DNA from: Amorphoplanes friuliensis DSM 7358
Lineage (GTDB): Bacteria > Actinomycetota > Actinomycetes > Mycobacteriales > Micromonosporaceae
Direction of reading: 5' to 3'
DNA length: 64,000 bases
Assembly: GCF_000494755.1 (NCBI RefSeq)
Contig: NC_022657.1
Coordinates: forward strand, 5,432,001 to 5,496,000
The notes under the pieces are model-generated. The model saw nothing but the letters and a program-made list of their open reading frames with translations. It had not been told where the DNA came from and made no database searches. Each line of letters starts with the position of its first letter. Position 1 is the stretch's first letter. Positions 51,331-58,411 of this stretch are shown piece after piece. A program made the translations under genes and the position numbers.

Positions 51331-52308
51331 GTGACCACGGTGCGACCGGCCCAGAGCCGGCTCCGAGCCGTCCCCCCGGGCCCTGCCGACCGGCAGGGCC
51401 CGCACGGGCGACGGCACAGCGAGAACCTGTCCGGGTACGCGTTCCTCTCCCCCTGGCTGCTCGGGCTCTTCGCGATCACCGCAATCCCGATGCTGCTGTC
51501 GCTCTACCTGAGCTTCACCGACTACGACGTGCTGACCCCGCTGTCCGAGGCGAGCTGGGTGGGCTGGGCCAACTACGAGCGGATGTTCACCGGCGACCCG
51601 TCCTACTGGCACGCGGTCCGCGTCACGCTGACGTTCGCGCTGGTCGCCGTGCCGCTCAAGCTGGCCGCCGCCCTCGGGGTGGCGCTGCTGCTCAACCGGG
51701 CGATCCGGGGCATCGGGCTGTTCCGGGGCCTGTTCTACCTGCCGTCGCTGCTCGGCGGCAGCGTGGCCCTGGCCATCGTCTGGGTCAACATGTTCAACCG
51801 CGACGGCGCGTTCAACTCGTTCCTGGGCCTCTTCGGCGTCGAGGGGGCGCCCTGGGTCAACGACCCGGACTGGGCCCTGCAGACCCTGATCCTGCTGGCC
51901 GTCTGGCAGTTCGGCGCCCCGATGGTGATCTTCCTGGCCGGTCTCAAACAGGTACCCGTGGAGTTGTACGAGGCGGCCTCGGTCGACGGCGCCGGCGCGT
52001 GGCGGCAGTTCCGCAACGTCACCCTGCCCATGCTGTCCCCGGTGATCTTCTTCAACCTGGTGCTGGAGACGATCAACGGCTTCCAGGGCTTCACGTCCGC
52101 CTTCGTGCTCAGCAACGGCACCGGCGGACCCGTCGACTCGACCCTGATGTACACCCTGGACCTCTACATCAAGGGCTTCGTCGAGCTGGACATGGGTTAC
52201 GCCTCGGCGATGGCCTGGGTCTTCCTGCTCGCCATCGGCCTGATCACCGTGGTGCTGTTCCGCACCGGCCGGTTCTGGGTCCACTACTCCGACGGCGAGG
52301 ACCGCTGA
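51331..52308 (+). CDS. Sugar ABC transporter permease (MalF type)
   Basis: This 325-residue inner-membrane permease has six predicted helices (for example YAFLSPWLLGLFAITAIPML, VTLTFALVAVPLKLAAALGVALLL). The EAA cytoplasmic loop reads VPVELYEAASVDGAGAWRQF then VTLPMLSP, where the ATPase docks. The first 30 residues are a polar cytoplasmic tail. GTG 51331 lies 8 bp after the binding-protein stop. It pairs with the MalG-type permease, whose ATG overlaps its TGA, to form the channel of a carbohydrate importer for the uronate locus. Confidence 0.92.
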   Translation: MTTVRPAQSRLRAVPPGPADRQGPHGRRHSENLSGYAFLSPWLLGLFAITAIPMLLSLYLSFTDYDVLTPLSEASWVGWANYERMFTGDPSYWHAVRVTLTFALVAVPLKLAAALGVALLLNRAIRGIGLFRGLFYLPSLLGGSVALAIVWVNMFNRDGAFNSFLGLFGVEGAPWVNDPDWALQTLILLAVWQFGAPMVIFLAGLKQVPVELYEAASVDGAGAWRQFRNVTLPMLSPVIFFNLVLETINGFQGFTSAFVLSNGTGGPVDSTLMYTLDLYIKGFVELDMGYASAMAWVFLLAIGLITVVLFRTGRFWVHYSDGEDR

Positions 52309-53138
52309 TGCGTGGCCGGCTGCGCCTGCTCCTGCTGATCGTCATCCTGGCGGTCGTGCTCTACCCGCTGATCTGGATGGTCGGCACGTCGTTCAAGTCG
52401 CCGCAGGAGATCGCGAGCAACATCGGGCTGATCCCGGAGAAGTTCACACCGGGCAACTTCACCTCCGGGTGGGAGAAGTTCGACGTCGGCTTCGGCCGCT
52501 TCTTCCTGAACAGCGCCATGGTGTCGGCGCTGACCGTCGTCGGCAACACCGTCTCCTGCCTGCTGGCGGCGTACGCGTTCGGGCGCTTGAAGTTCCGGCT
52601 CCGCAAGGCGTGGTTCGCTGTCATGATCGCCACGCTGCTGCTGCCCGGGCACGTGCTGATCATCCCGCAGTACATCCTGTTCCGGACGCTCGGCTGGGTC
52701 GGCGGCGACTGGCCCTACCTGCCGCTGCTCGTGCCGCAGTTCCTGGCCACCGAGGCATTCTTCGTCTTCCTGATGGTCCAGTTCATGCGGGGCATCCCCA
52801 GGGAGCTCGACGAGGCCGCGAAGATCGACGGGGCGTCGCCGTTCTCGGTGTTCCGGCACGTGATCCTGCCGCTGAGCCGGCCGGCGCTGGTCACCACGGC
52901 GATCTTCTCGTTCATCTGGACCTGGAACGACTTCTTCCGCCAGCTGGTCTACCTGTCCGAGCTGGAGGACTACACGGCCCCGGTGGCGCTCACGCTCTTC
53001 ATCGACTCGACCAGCGAGAGCTCGGTCGGCCCGATGTTCGCGATGTCCCTGCTGTCGCTGATCCCGGTCTTCCTGTTCTTCGTGGCCTTCCAGCGCATGC
53101 TCGTCGAGGGCATCAACACGAGCGGGCTGAAGGGATGA
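52308..53138 (+). CDS. Sugar ABC transporter permease (MalG type)
   Basis: This is a 276-residue partner permease. Six helices are visible (LRLLLLIVILAVVLYPLIWMV at the start, MVSALTVVGNTVSCLLAAYAFG, FAMSLLSLIPVFLFFVAFQ near the end). The EAA loop is IPRELDEAAKIDGASPFSVF, then ILPLSRPAL. ATG 52308 shares its A with the last base of the previous stop (TGATG), so translation is coupled and the two subunits are made 1:1. The next gene overlaps its stop by 4 bp. Confidence 0.92.
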   Translation: MRGRLRLLLLIVILAVVLYPLIWMVGTSFKSPQEIASNIGLIPEKFTPGNFTSGWEKFDVGFGRFFLNSAMVSALTVVGNTVSCLLAAYAFGRLKFRLRKAWFAVMIATLLLPGHVLIIPQYILFRTLGWVGGDWPYLPLLVPQFLATEAFFVFLMVQFMRGIPRELDEAAKIDGASPFSVFRHVILPLSRPALVTTAIFSFIWTWNDFFRQLVYLSELEDYTAPVALTLFIDSTSESSVGPMFAMSLLSLIPVFLFFVAFQRMLVEGINTSGLKG

Positions 53139-53716
53139 GGCGGGACTGGCGGGACACCGTCCACGTCGCCACCGACCTGGCCCTGCTCGGCCTGCTCGTG
53201 GCGGTGGCGGCGCTCCCGCTGGTCACCGCCGGCGCAGCGCTCGCCACGGCCAGCGCCGCGATCCAGCACCACCTCACCCACGGCAGCTGGCCACCGGCCC
53301 ACCGGAGCTGGGTGGTCTTCCGCCGGGCACTGCTGCCCGGTCTGCTCGCCGGGCTCGCCACCGCCGCCGTGGTCACCCTGCTGATCGCCGACTTCCTGGC
53401 CGTCCGCCACGGCGCGGTCCCCGGCGGTACGCCGCTGCTCGTCCTCACCGCAGTCCTGGTCGCGGTCGTCTGCGGGTACGCGGGGCTGGTGCTCGTGGCG
53501 ATCGGCACGGACCCGGACCGGCCCTGGCGGACCACCACCCGCGGGGTGCCGTTGACCCGCGCCCTCCCGGCGGCGACCGGGGTGATCGTCCTCGCAGCCG
53601 TCCTCGCCACCCTGGTGCATCCTGTGCTGGTGCCCGTCCTCGGCGGCTACACCCTCTTCGCCCTGCACGTGATCGCCCGCCGCCCGGCGCAGAGACGGAA
53701 AATTCTCGCCGGGTGA
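53135..53716 (+). CDS. DUF624/YesL-like membrane protein
   Basis: This 193-residue protein has about five hydrophobic helices (LALLGLLVAVAALPLVTAG, ALLPGLLAGLATAAVVTLLIA, PLLVLTAVLVAVVCGYAG, GVIVLAAVLATLVHPVLV). Its size, N-terminal RDWRDTVHVATDLALL and location just after sugar-ABC permeases resemble the DUF624/YesL family, which accompanies oligosaccharide transporters and is thought to assist them. ATG overlaps the permease stop by 4 bp (ATGA), so it belongs to the same operon. Its biochemical role is not known. Confidence 0.7.
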   Translation: MRRDWRDTVHVATDLALLGLLVAVAALPLVTAGAALATASAAIQHHLTHGSWPPAHRSWVVFRRALLPGLLAGLATAAVVTLLIADFLAVRHGAVPGGTPLLVLTAVLVAVVCGYAGLVLVAIGTDPDRPWRTTTRGVPLTRALPAATGVIVLAAVLATLVHPVLVPVLGGYTLFALHVIARRPAQRRKILAG

Positions 53717-53774
53717 GGCAACCTCCCGCCGTGCCGCACCCGTGCTTACACCGACTGCACGGATAGGGGTGGGG

Positions 53775-54269
53775 ATGAGCGATCGGGACTCGGCGTTCGC
53801 CGAGTACTTCGCGGCCAGGTCGGGGGTCATGCGGGGGACGGCGTACCTGCTCTGCGGGGACTGGCACCGGGCCGAGGACCTGGTCCAGGCGGCGTTCACC
53901 AAGCTCTACGTGCACTGGAACCGGGTGGCCCGGCACGAGGCCCTGGACCCGTACGTCCGCCGGGTGCTGATCCACACGTTCATCGACGACGGGCGGCGGG
54001 GCTGGTGGCGGCGGGAACGCCCGTCCGAGACTCCCGGCGACATGCCCGCCGATCAGCCGCAGACCGACGACCGGCTGATGCTGATGCGGGCGCTCGCGCA
54101 GGTGCCACCGCGGCAGCGGGCGGTGCTGGTCCTCCGCTACTGGGAGGACATGCCCGTCGAGGCCGTCGCGGCGGCGCTGAACTGCTCGGCCGGCACGCTC
54201 AAGAGCCAGGCCGCCCGCGGCCTGACCACGTTGCGCGGCATCGTCGCCCCACCCGTCAACGCCGAATGA
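53775..54269 (+). CDS. SigE-family ECF sigma factor
   Basis: The 164-residue protein is an ECF sigma factor of the actinobacterial SigE-family group (TIGR02983 type). Region 2 reads FAEYFAARSGVMRGTAYLLCGDWHRAEDLVQ with FTKLYVHW; region 4 is LAQVPPRQRAVLVLRYWEDMPVEAVA then CSAGTLKSQAARGL. ATG 53775 is preferred; the frame opens at 53742. The next gene encodes a membrane-anchored protein starting 11 bp downstream, the usual place of an anti-sigma or co-regulated exported partner in this group. Confidence 0.88.
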   Translation: MSDRDSAFAEYFAARSGVMRGTAYLLCGDWHRAEDLVQAAFTKLYVHWNRVARHEALDPYVRRVLIHTFIDDGRRGWWRRERPSETPGDMPADQPQTDDRLMLMRALAQVPPRQRAVLVLRYWEDMPVEAVAAALNCSAGTLKSQAARGLTTLRGIVAPPVNAE

Positions 54270-54280
54270 GGAGAGGGACC

Positions 54281-55072
54281 GTGGACGAGAACGAACTGCG
54301 TGAAGCCATGCGCAGCACGATGGTGCTCACCCCCGAGCCGCCACCGATGGAGTCGGCTGCGTCGCTCACCGCGGGCCGGCGGGCCGTCCGGCGGAGGACG
54401 ACGATCGCCGGCGCCGCGGCGGTGACAGCCCTGGCCACACTCGGTGTCGCGGTGGTGAGCCCGTCGCTGCGGACCGACACCGAGCCGGCGCCGTGGGCGG
54501 CAGTGCCGTCCACCATCCCCGACCCCGCCGACTCCAAGCCGACGTGGCCCATCGACGGCAACGGGCTGCCGCAGGAGGACGCCACGGCCCGCTCGGGCGT
54601 CCACTACGAGCAGGCCAAGCGGGTGCAGACGACAATCCTCGACGCGGTGCCCGACGGGTTGACCGTCCGCACAGCTCTGGGCTCCCACCAGGCCGCCGTC
54701 GAACGTGACGGCACCTGGACCTACCAGGGTGTGGTCGCCGTGACCCACGACAACCGCACGGGCAGGCTGCTGGCCGAGGTCCGCACCGCAGGCAACACGC
54801 TGCCGCAGGACCCGTGCGCACTGACCCACACGTTCTGGAACCTGGCCGGGGACTGCTCACTCACGACGGTCGGCATGTCGACGGTCGGCGTGGTGACCAC
54901 GTCCGGCGACGACCGCATCGATCAGGTGGCGGCCTACCGCCACGCGGACGGAACCGTGGTGTTCATGGCGCAGGCCCGGAAGTCAGGCTCGCTCGAGCCG
55001 CTGGCCGACCTGCCCCTGACCGCCGAGCAGCTGGCAGCGGCCGCCGCCGACAGGCGTTTCCTCCTGGAGTGA
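54281..55072 (+). CDS. Membrane-anchored protein encoded with the SigE-type factor
   Basis: This encodes 263 residues from GTG 54281, with GGAGAGGG just upstream; an ATG at 54266 overlapping the sigma stop is possible. A cytoplasmic N terminus of about 45 residues (DENELREAMRSTMVLTPEPPP, RRAVRRRT) is followed by one membrane helix (TIAGAAAVTALATLGVAVV, about 47-65) and an exterior domain of 190 residues with two cysteines (DPCALTHTFW, AGDCSLTTV). This one-pass topology suits an anti-sigma factor, but no zinc-anti-sigma HxxxCxxC motif is present. It is best called a putative regulatory partner of the sigma factor. Confidence 0.65.
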   Translation: MDENELREAMRSTMVLTPEPPPMESAASLTAGRRAVRRRTTIAGAAAVTALATLGVAVVSPSLRTDTEPAPWAAVPSTIPDPADSKPTWPIDGNGLPQEDATARSGVHYEQAKRVQTTILDAVPDGLTVRTALGSHQAAVERDGTWTYQGVVAVTHDNRTGRLLAEVRTAGNTLPQDPCALTHTFWNLAGDCSLTTVGMSTVGVVTTSGDDRIDQVAAYRHADGTVVFMAQARKSGSLEPLADLPLTAEQLAAAAADRRFLLE

Positions 55073-55087
55073 CGATCCGGCCGGGAC

Positions 55088-55522
55088 TCAGCGTTCGCCG
55101 GTGATGTACCCGGCCAGCTCGGAGCGTTCCGACTCGAGCTCACCGATCCGCTCCTTGACGACGTCACCGATGCTGACGATGCCGTGCAGCGCCCCGCCGG
55201 TGACAACCGGCACGTGCCGGAACCTCCGCTCGGTCATCAGCCGCTCCACGTCCTCGAGCGAAGCGTCCGGTGCAACCGTGTGCACCTGGGTGGTGTGGAT
55301 GGCCGTGACCGGCTCCGCGAGCACGGCGGCGCCGCGCTCGGCCAGCGCACGCACGATGTCCCGCTCACTGACGATGCCGTCCACCGCCGACCCGTCGGCA
55401 GAAACGACAACGGCGCCGATCCGATGCTCGGCGAGCACCGCCAGCAACCCCTCGACGAGCGTCTCCGGAGACACCGTCACAACTTGCCCGCCCTTGACAC
55501 GAAGAACGTCACTGATCCGCAT
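55088..55522 (-). CDS. CBS-domain protein
   Basis: The 144-residue protein is a Bateman module of two CBS domains. The first (about 2-65) includes VSPETLVEGLLAVLAEHRIGAVVVSADGSAVDGIVSERDIVRAL, the second (about 75-130) VAPDASLEDVERLMTERRFRHVPVV...LHGIVSIGDVV. CBS pairs bind adenosyl nucleotides such as AMP, ATP or SAM and often act as energy sensors. The start at 55522 has GGGAGGG upstream. As a stand-alone protein its partner is unknown. Length is typical for this group. Confidence 0.92.
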   Translation of the reverse strand: MRISDVLRVKGGQVVTVSPETLVEGLLAVLAEHRIGAVVVSADGSAVDGIVSERDIVRALAERGAAVLAEPVTAIHTTQVHTVAPDASLEDVERLMTERRFRHVPVVTGGALHGIVSIGDVVKERIGELESERSELAGYITGER

Positions 55523-55547
55523 GTTCCCTCCCCAGGCCTGGTGCCAC

Positions 55548-56498
55548 TCAGCCTAGGGCCCGAAACCGCCGGCTCAGCGCCTCGAAGGACTCTTTTGTCG
55601 TCCACTGGTGGTCCTTGGTCACTCGGACGAGACCGTACGAGGCGACGTCGTACTCGTCCGGCAGGTTGTAGCAGGCGAAGGTGCACCAGAAGGCGGTGTC
55701 GACACCTTCGGCCTCGAAGACGTCCAGGGAGTCGTGGAGGTAGGTGGCCTGTTCGTGCTCGTCGCGGACGTACGGCGCCTTGAGTCCGAGCGGGGTCGGC
55801 CCGTCCCAGTCCACCATGAACATCCCGCGGGCGCCGAGGGCCGCGGCGCCGCGGTGGGTGGTGCAGCCGAACTCGGTGATCGCGACCGGTTTGCCGTGGG
55901 ACAGCAGGGAGCGGATCCCTTCGGTGTAGACGGCGGCGACCTCGACGGAGTTGTAGGCGTCGGCCGCCACGAAGTCGAACGGCGTCCAGTCGACAACCTC
56001 CGTCGGCAGCGACGCGTAGGTGACCTTGCCGGCGAACCGCTCGCGGACCACGGCCACCGCCCGGGCCAGGAAGTCGTTCAAGGGGGCGGGCTTCCGGCCG
56101 CTCATGAGCCCGGCGATCCGCTCGCCGATGGTGTCGCCCGGGAGGAAGCCCTTGGCGAAGAGCGTCAGCTCGGCCGCGGTGACCAGGACGACCTCGGCAC
56201 CCGTACGCCGCAGCCGTTCGGCCCGGTCCGCGCAGTCGGCGAGGAAGTCCAGCAGTTCGTCGGTGGTCAGGTCGCAGATGAAGGGTGAGAACCAGACCTC
56301 CAGACCGGCGTCGGCGGCGAGCCGGGCGGCGACCTCCAGCCGGTCGGGGTCGCTGCCGGTCACGCGTACGGCGGTGCAGTGCAGGTCTTCGCGGATCACC
56401 CGCAGGTCGCGCCGCACGGCCTCAGGGTCGAACGGCTCGTGCGTGCTCGGGCCTTCGCTGATGAATCCGGTGTCGTAGGTGACGCCTCTACCTCGCAT
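55548..56498 (-). CDS. TIM-barrel glycosidase-like protein of unknown function
   Basis: This encodes 316 residues from ATG 56498. The sequence suggests a (beta/alpha)8 barrel: RGVTYDTGF start, LEVWFSPFICDLTTDELL, AEVVLVTAAELTLFAKGFLP, FDFVAADAYNS and VAITEFGCTTHRGAAALGARGMFMVDW, where the Glu of TEFG is placed like a glycosidase nucleophile. I do not recognise a characterised family; similar actinobacterial proteins carry uninformative names. No signal peptide is seen. It diverges from a TetR gene with a 10+10-bp inverted repeat in the 39-bp gap, so it is probably the repressor's main target. Confidence 0.65.
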   Translation of the reverse strand: MRGRGVTYDTGFISEGPSTHEPFDPEAVRRDLRVIREDLHCTAVRVTGSDPDRLEVAARLAADAGLEVWFSPFICDLTTDELLDFLADCADRAERLRRTGAEVVLVTAAELTLFAKGFLPGDTIGERIAGLMSGRKPAPLNDFLARAVAVVRERFAGKVTYASLPTEVVDWTPFDFVAADAYNSVEVAAVYTEGIRSLLSHGKPVAITEFGCTTHRGAAALGARGMFMVDWDGPTPLGLKAPYVRDEHEQATYLHDSLDVFEAEGVDTAFWCTFACYNLPDEYDVASYGLVRVTKDHQWTTKESFEALSRRFRALG

Positions 56499-56501
56499 GG
56501 G

Positions 56502-56526
56502 CGTAAGGTACACCCAGTACCTTACG
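56502..56526. promoter_or_regulatory. Inverted repeat, likely TetR operator
   Basis: CGTAAGGTAC-ACCCA-GTACCTTACG is a perfect 10-bp inverted repeat with a 5-bp spacer filling the 39-bp gap between divergent genes. It ends at the TetR gene's Shine-Dalgarno (AAGGAGG). Such a site should be bound by the adjacent TetR repressor and control both genes. Confidence 0.85.
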
Positions 56527-56537
56527 AAGGAGGAACC

Positions 56538-57119
56538 ATGGCCGGCACCCGGCGTCGTGGCACCGAGCTGGAGCAGGCGATCCTGCGTGCCGCGGCCGAC
56601 GAGCTCGTGGCGTCCGGCTATCGCGGTTTTGCCATGGACGCGGTGGCCCGGCGGGCCGGGACGAACAAGAACACGATCTACCGGCGCTGGCCCAGCCGGG
56701 CCGCTCTCGGCGTCGCGGCCTACCGGGAGCTCAGCGAGGCCGCTCTGCAGCCCGCCGACACCGGCGATCTCCGCGCGGACGCCCTCGACCTGCTGCGGCG
56801 GGTGAACGGTGACGCCACCTCGCCGCGGGCGGAGATCCTGCGCAGCCTGCTGGCCGGTCTCGCCGACGATCCCGAGTTGCTGACCGAGATGCACGAGCAG
56901 ATCGCCGACGGCAGCACGGGCAGTTGGCTGATCCTGCTCGAACGGGCCGTCGCCCGGGGTCAGGCGCGTCCCGGCGCGCTGCACCCGCGGGTCGCCACCG
57001 TGGCGATCACGCTGCTCCGGAACGAATATCTGACCCGGGGCCTCAGTGCCGTGCCCGACAACACGCTCGTCGAGATCGTCGACGAGGTTTTCCTCCCGCT
57101 GGTGCGGCAGCAGGGCTGA
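56538..57119 (+). CDS. TetR-family transcriptional repressor
   Basis: The 193-residue protein has an N-terminal TetR helix-turn-helix (ELEQAILRAAADELVASGYRG, then MDAVARRAGTNKNTIYRRWPSRAAL, residues 10-58) and a helical ligand domain with a TetR C-terminal helical bundle (EILRSLLAGLADDPELLTEM). ATG 56538 has AAGGAGG with 5 nt spacing. It almost certainly binds the 10+10-bp repeat just upstream and represses itself and the divergent TIM-barrel-like gene. The ligand is unknown; KNTIYRRWPSR is common to many actinobacterial TetR proteins. Confidence 0.92.
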   Translation: MAGTRRRGTELEQAILRAAADELVASGYRGFAMDAVARRAGTNKNTIYRRWPSRAALGVAAYRELSEAALQPADTGDLRADALDLLRRVNGDATSPRAEILRSLLAGLADDPELLTEMHEQIADGSTGSWLILLERAVARGQARPGALHPRVATVAITLLRNEYLTRGLSAVPDNTLVEIVDEVFLPLVRQQG

Positions 57120-57153
57120 GGTGGCGAGGGTCTGCGAGCATCGCGGCGTGCGC

Positions 57154-58077
57154 ATGCCATCCCTGCGGCGGGGCCGCAAACGGGCTCTGGCCGCCGTCCT
57201 CGTCGCCGGTCTGCTGGTCCTTCATGCACTGGTGCCGAACACGGTCGGGCACCTGGGCAGCCTCGTCGAGACCTTCCTCCCGTGGCTCGGGCTGGCGATC
57301 CCGGCCCTGCTCGCCCTCGCACTCTGGCGGCGGTCAGCGCTGGCCCTGGTCGCCGTGCTCGTGCCTGCGATCGCCTGGCTCGCGCTCTTCGGCGGCCACT
57401 TCCTCCCCCGATCGGATTCCCGGTACGACCTCACCGCCGTCCAGCACAACGTCAGCGACGAGAACGCGGACCCGGCTGCGACCGTACGGGATCTGCTGGA
57501 GATCGAGCCGGACCTGGTCGCGCTGGAGGAGGTCACGCCGGAGGCCGTGGCCGCGTATGCGGCGGCTTTCCCCGCGGAGTACGCGCACCACACCGTGCAG
57601 GGCACCGTCGCCCTGTGGTCGCGGTTTCCGCTGGCCGAGGCCCGCGCGGTCGACATCAGGCCGGCCGCTTTCGGTCCCGACTGGAACCGTGGCCTGCGGG
57701 CCACGGCTCGCACGCCGCACGGGGACATCGCGGTCTACGTCGCGCACCTGCCGTCGATGCGTCTCGGGCCGGCCGGGCTCGGCTCCGATCACCGGGACGA
57801 GAGCGCGGGCCGGCTGGCCGCCGCGATCAGTGCCGAGCCGCTGGACAGGGTGATCCTGCTGGGCGACCTGAACACCGCCACGGGCGATCGGGCGCTGGCC
57901 CGGCTCGGCCTGACCACCGACGACAGCAGTTTTGCGTTCTCCTGGCCCGCCCGGCTGCCGGTCGCCCGGATCGACCAGGTCATGGCCCGTGCGGTGACCG
58001 TCACCGAGGTGCGGACCCTCCCCCGCACCGGCAGCGACCACCTGCCGGTCGCCGCCCGTCTCAGGGTCGCCGGCTAA
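57154..58077 (+). CDS. Endonuclease/exonuclease/phosphatase-fold membrane protein
   Basis: The 307-residue protein begins with a basic segment and two or three hydrophobic helices (ALAAVLVAGLLVLHALVP, FLPWLGLAIPALLALALW, ALALVAVLVPAIAWLALFGG), then an EEP domain from about 95: LTAVQHNVSDENAD, DLVALEEVTPEAV (metal Glu), RVILLGDLNTATGD (Asp/Asn) and the final GSDHLPVAARL (catalytic His). The domain probably faces outside and cleaves phosphodiesters or phosphomonoesters. ATG 57154 is used; GTG 57121, 2 bp after the TetR stop, would add 11 residues and could be the true coupled start. Confidence 0.82.
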   Translation: MPSLRRGRKRALAAVLVAGLLVLHALVPNTVGHLGSLVETFLPWLGLAIPALLALALWRRSALALVAVLVPAIAWLALFGGHFLPRSDSRYDLTAVQHNVSDENADPAATVRDLLEIEPDLVALEEVTPEAVAAYAAAFPAEYAHHTVQGTVALWSRFPLAEARAVDIRPAAFGPDWNRGLRATARTPHGDIAVYVAHLPSMRLGPAGLGSDHRDESAGRLAAAISAEPLDRVILLGDLNTATGDRALARLGLTTDDSSFAFSWPARLPVARIDQVMARAVTVTEVRTLPRTGSDHLPVAARLRVAG

Positions 58078-58138
58078 GGGTCCGGCCAGGGTTCGTCCCC
58101 GATGCCCCGAGACCCCCTGACCAGCCATTCTTGGAGAC

Positions 58139-58411
58139 ATGAACGAACAGAGTGCGATGAACAAGATGTACGGTTCGATGCGCCGCAACGGCCTGGTCCG
58201 GCCGCGCAACGGACGGATCCTCGGTGGTGTCGCCGCCGGCCTCGGACAGCGTTTCGGCCTCGAGCCGCTGGCCGCCCGCCTCCTCTTCGTGCTGATCCTG
58301 CTGGCGATCCCGGGAAGCCAGCTCCTTGTCTACCCGGTGCTCTGGATCCTGATGCCGTCGGAGCCCGAGGTCCAGCCGATCGTGCCCGTCACGACCGTGC
58401 CGGGCATCTAG
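58139..58411 (+). CDS. PspC-domain protein
   Basis: This 90-residue protein has the PspC domain: RPRNGRILGGVAAGLGQRFGL (about 20-40) and one or two membrane helices (LAARLLFVLILLAIPGSQLLVYPVLWILMP). PspC proteins belong to the envelope-stress phage-shock system. No other psp genes are adjacent. The start ATG 58139 follows TTGGAG by 4 nt. Its end overlaps the convergent monooxygenase gene by 4 bp. Confidence 0.88.
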   Translation: MNEQSAMNKMYGSMRRNGLVRPRNGRILGGVAAGLGQRFGLEPLAARLLFVLILLAIPGSQLLVYPVLWILMPSEPEVQPIVPVTTVPGI

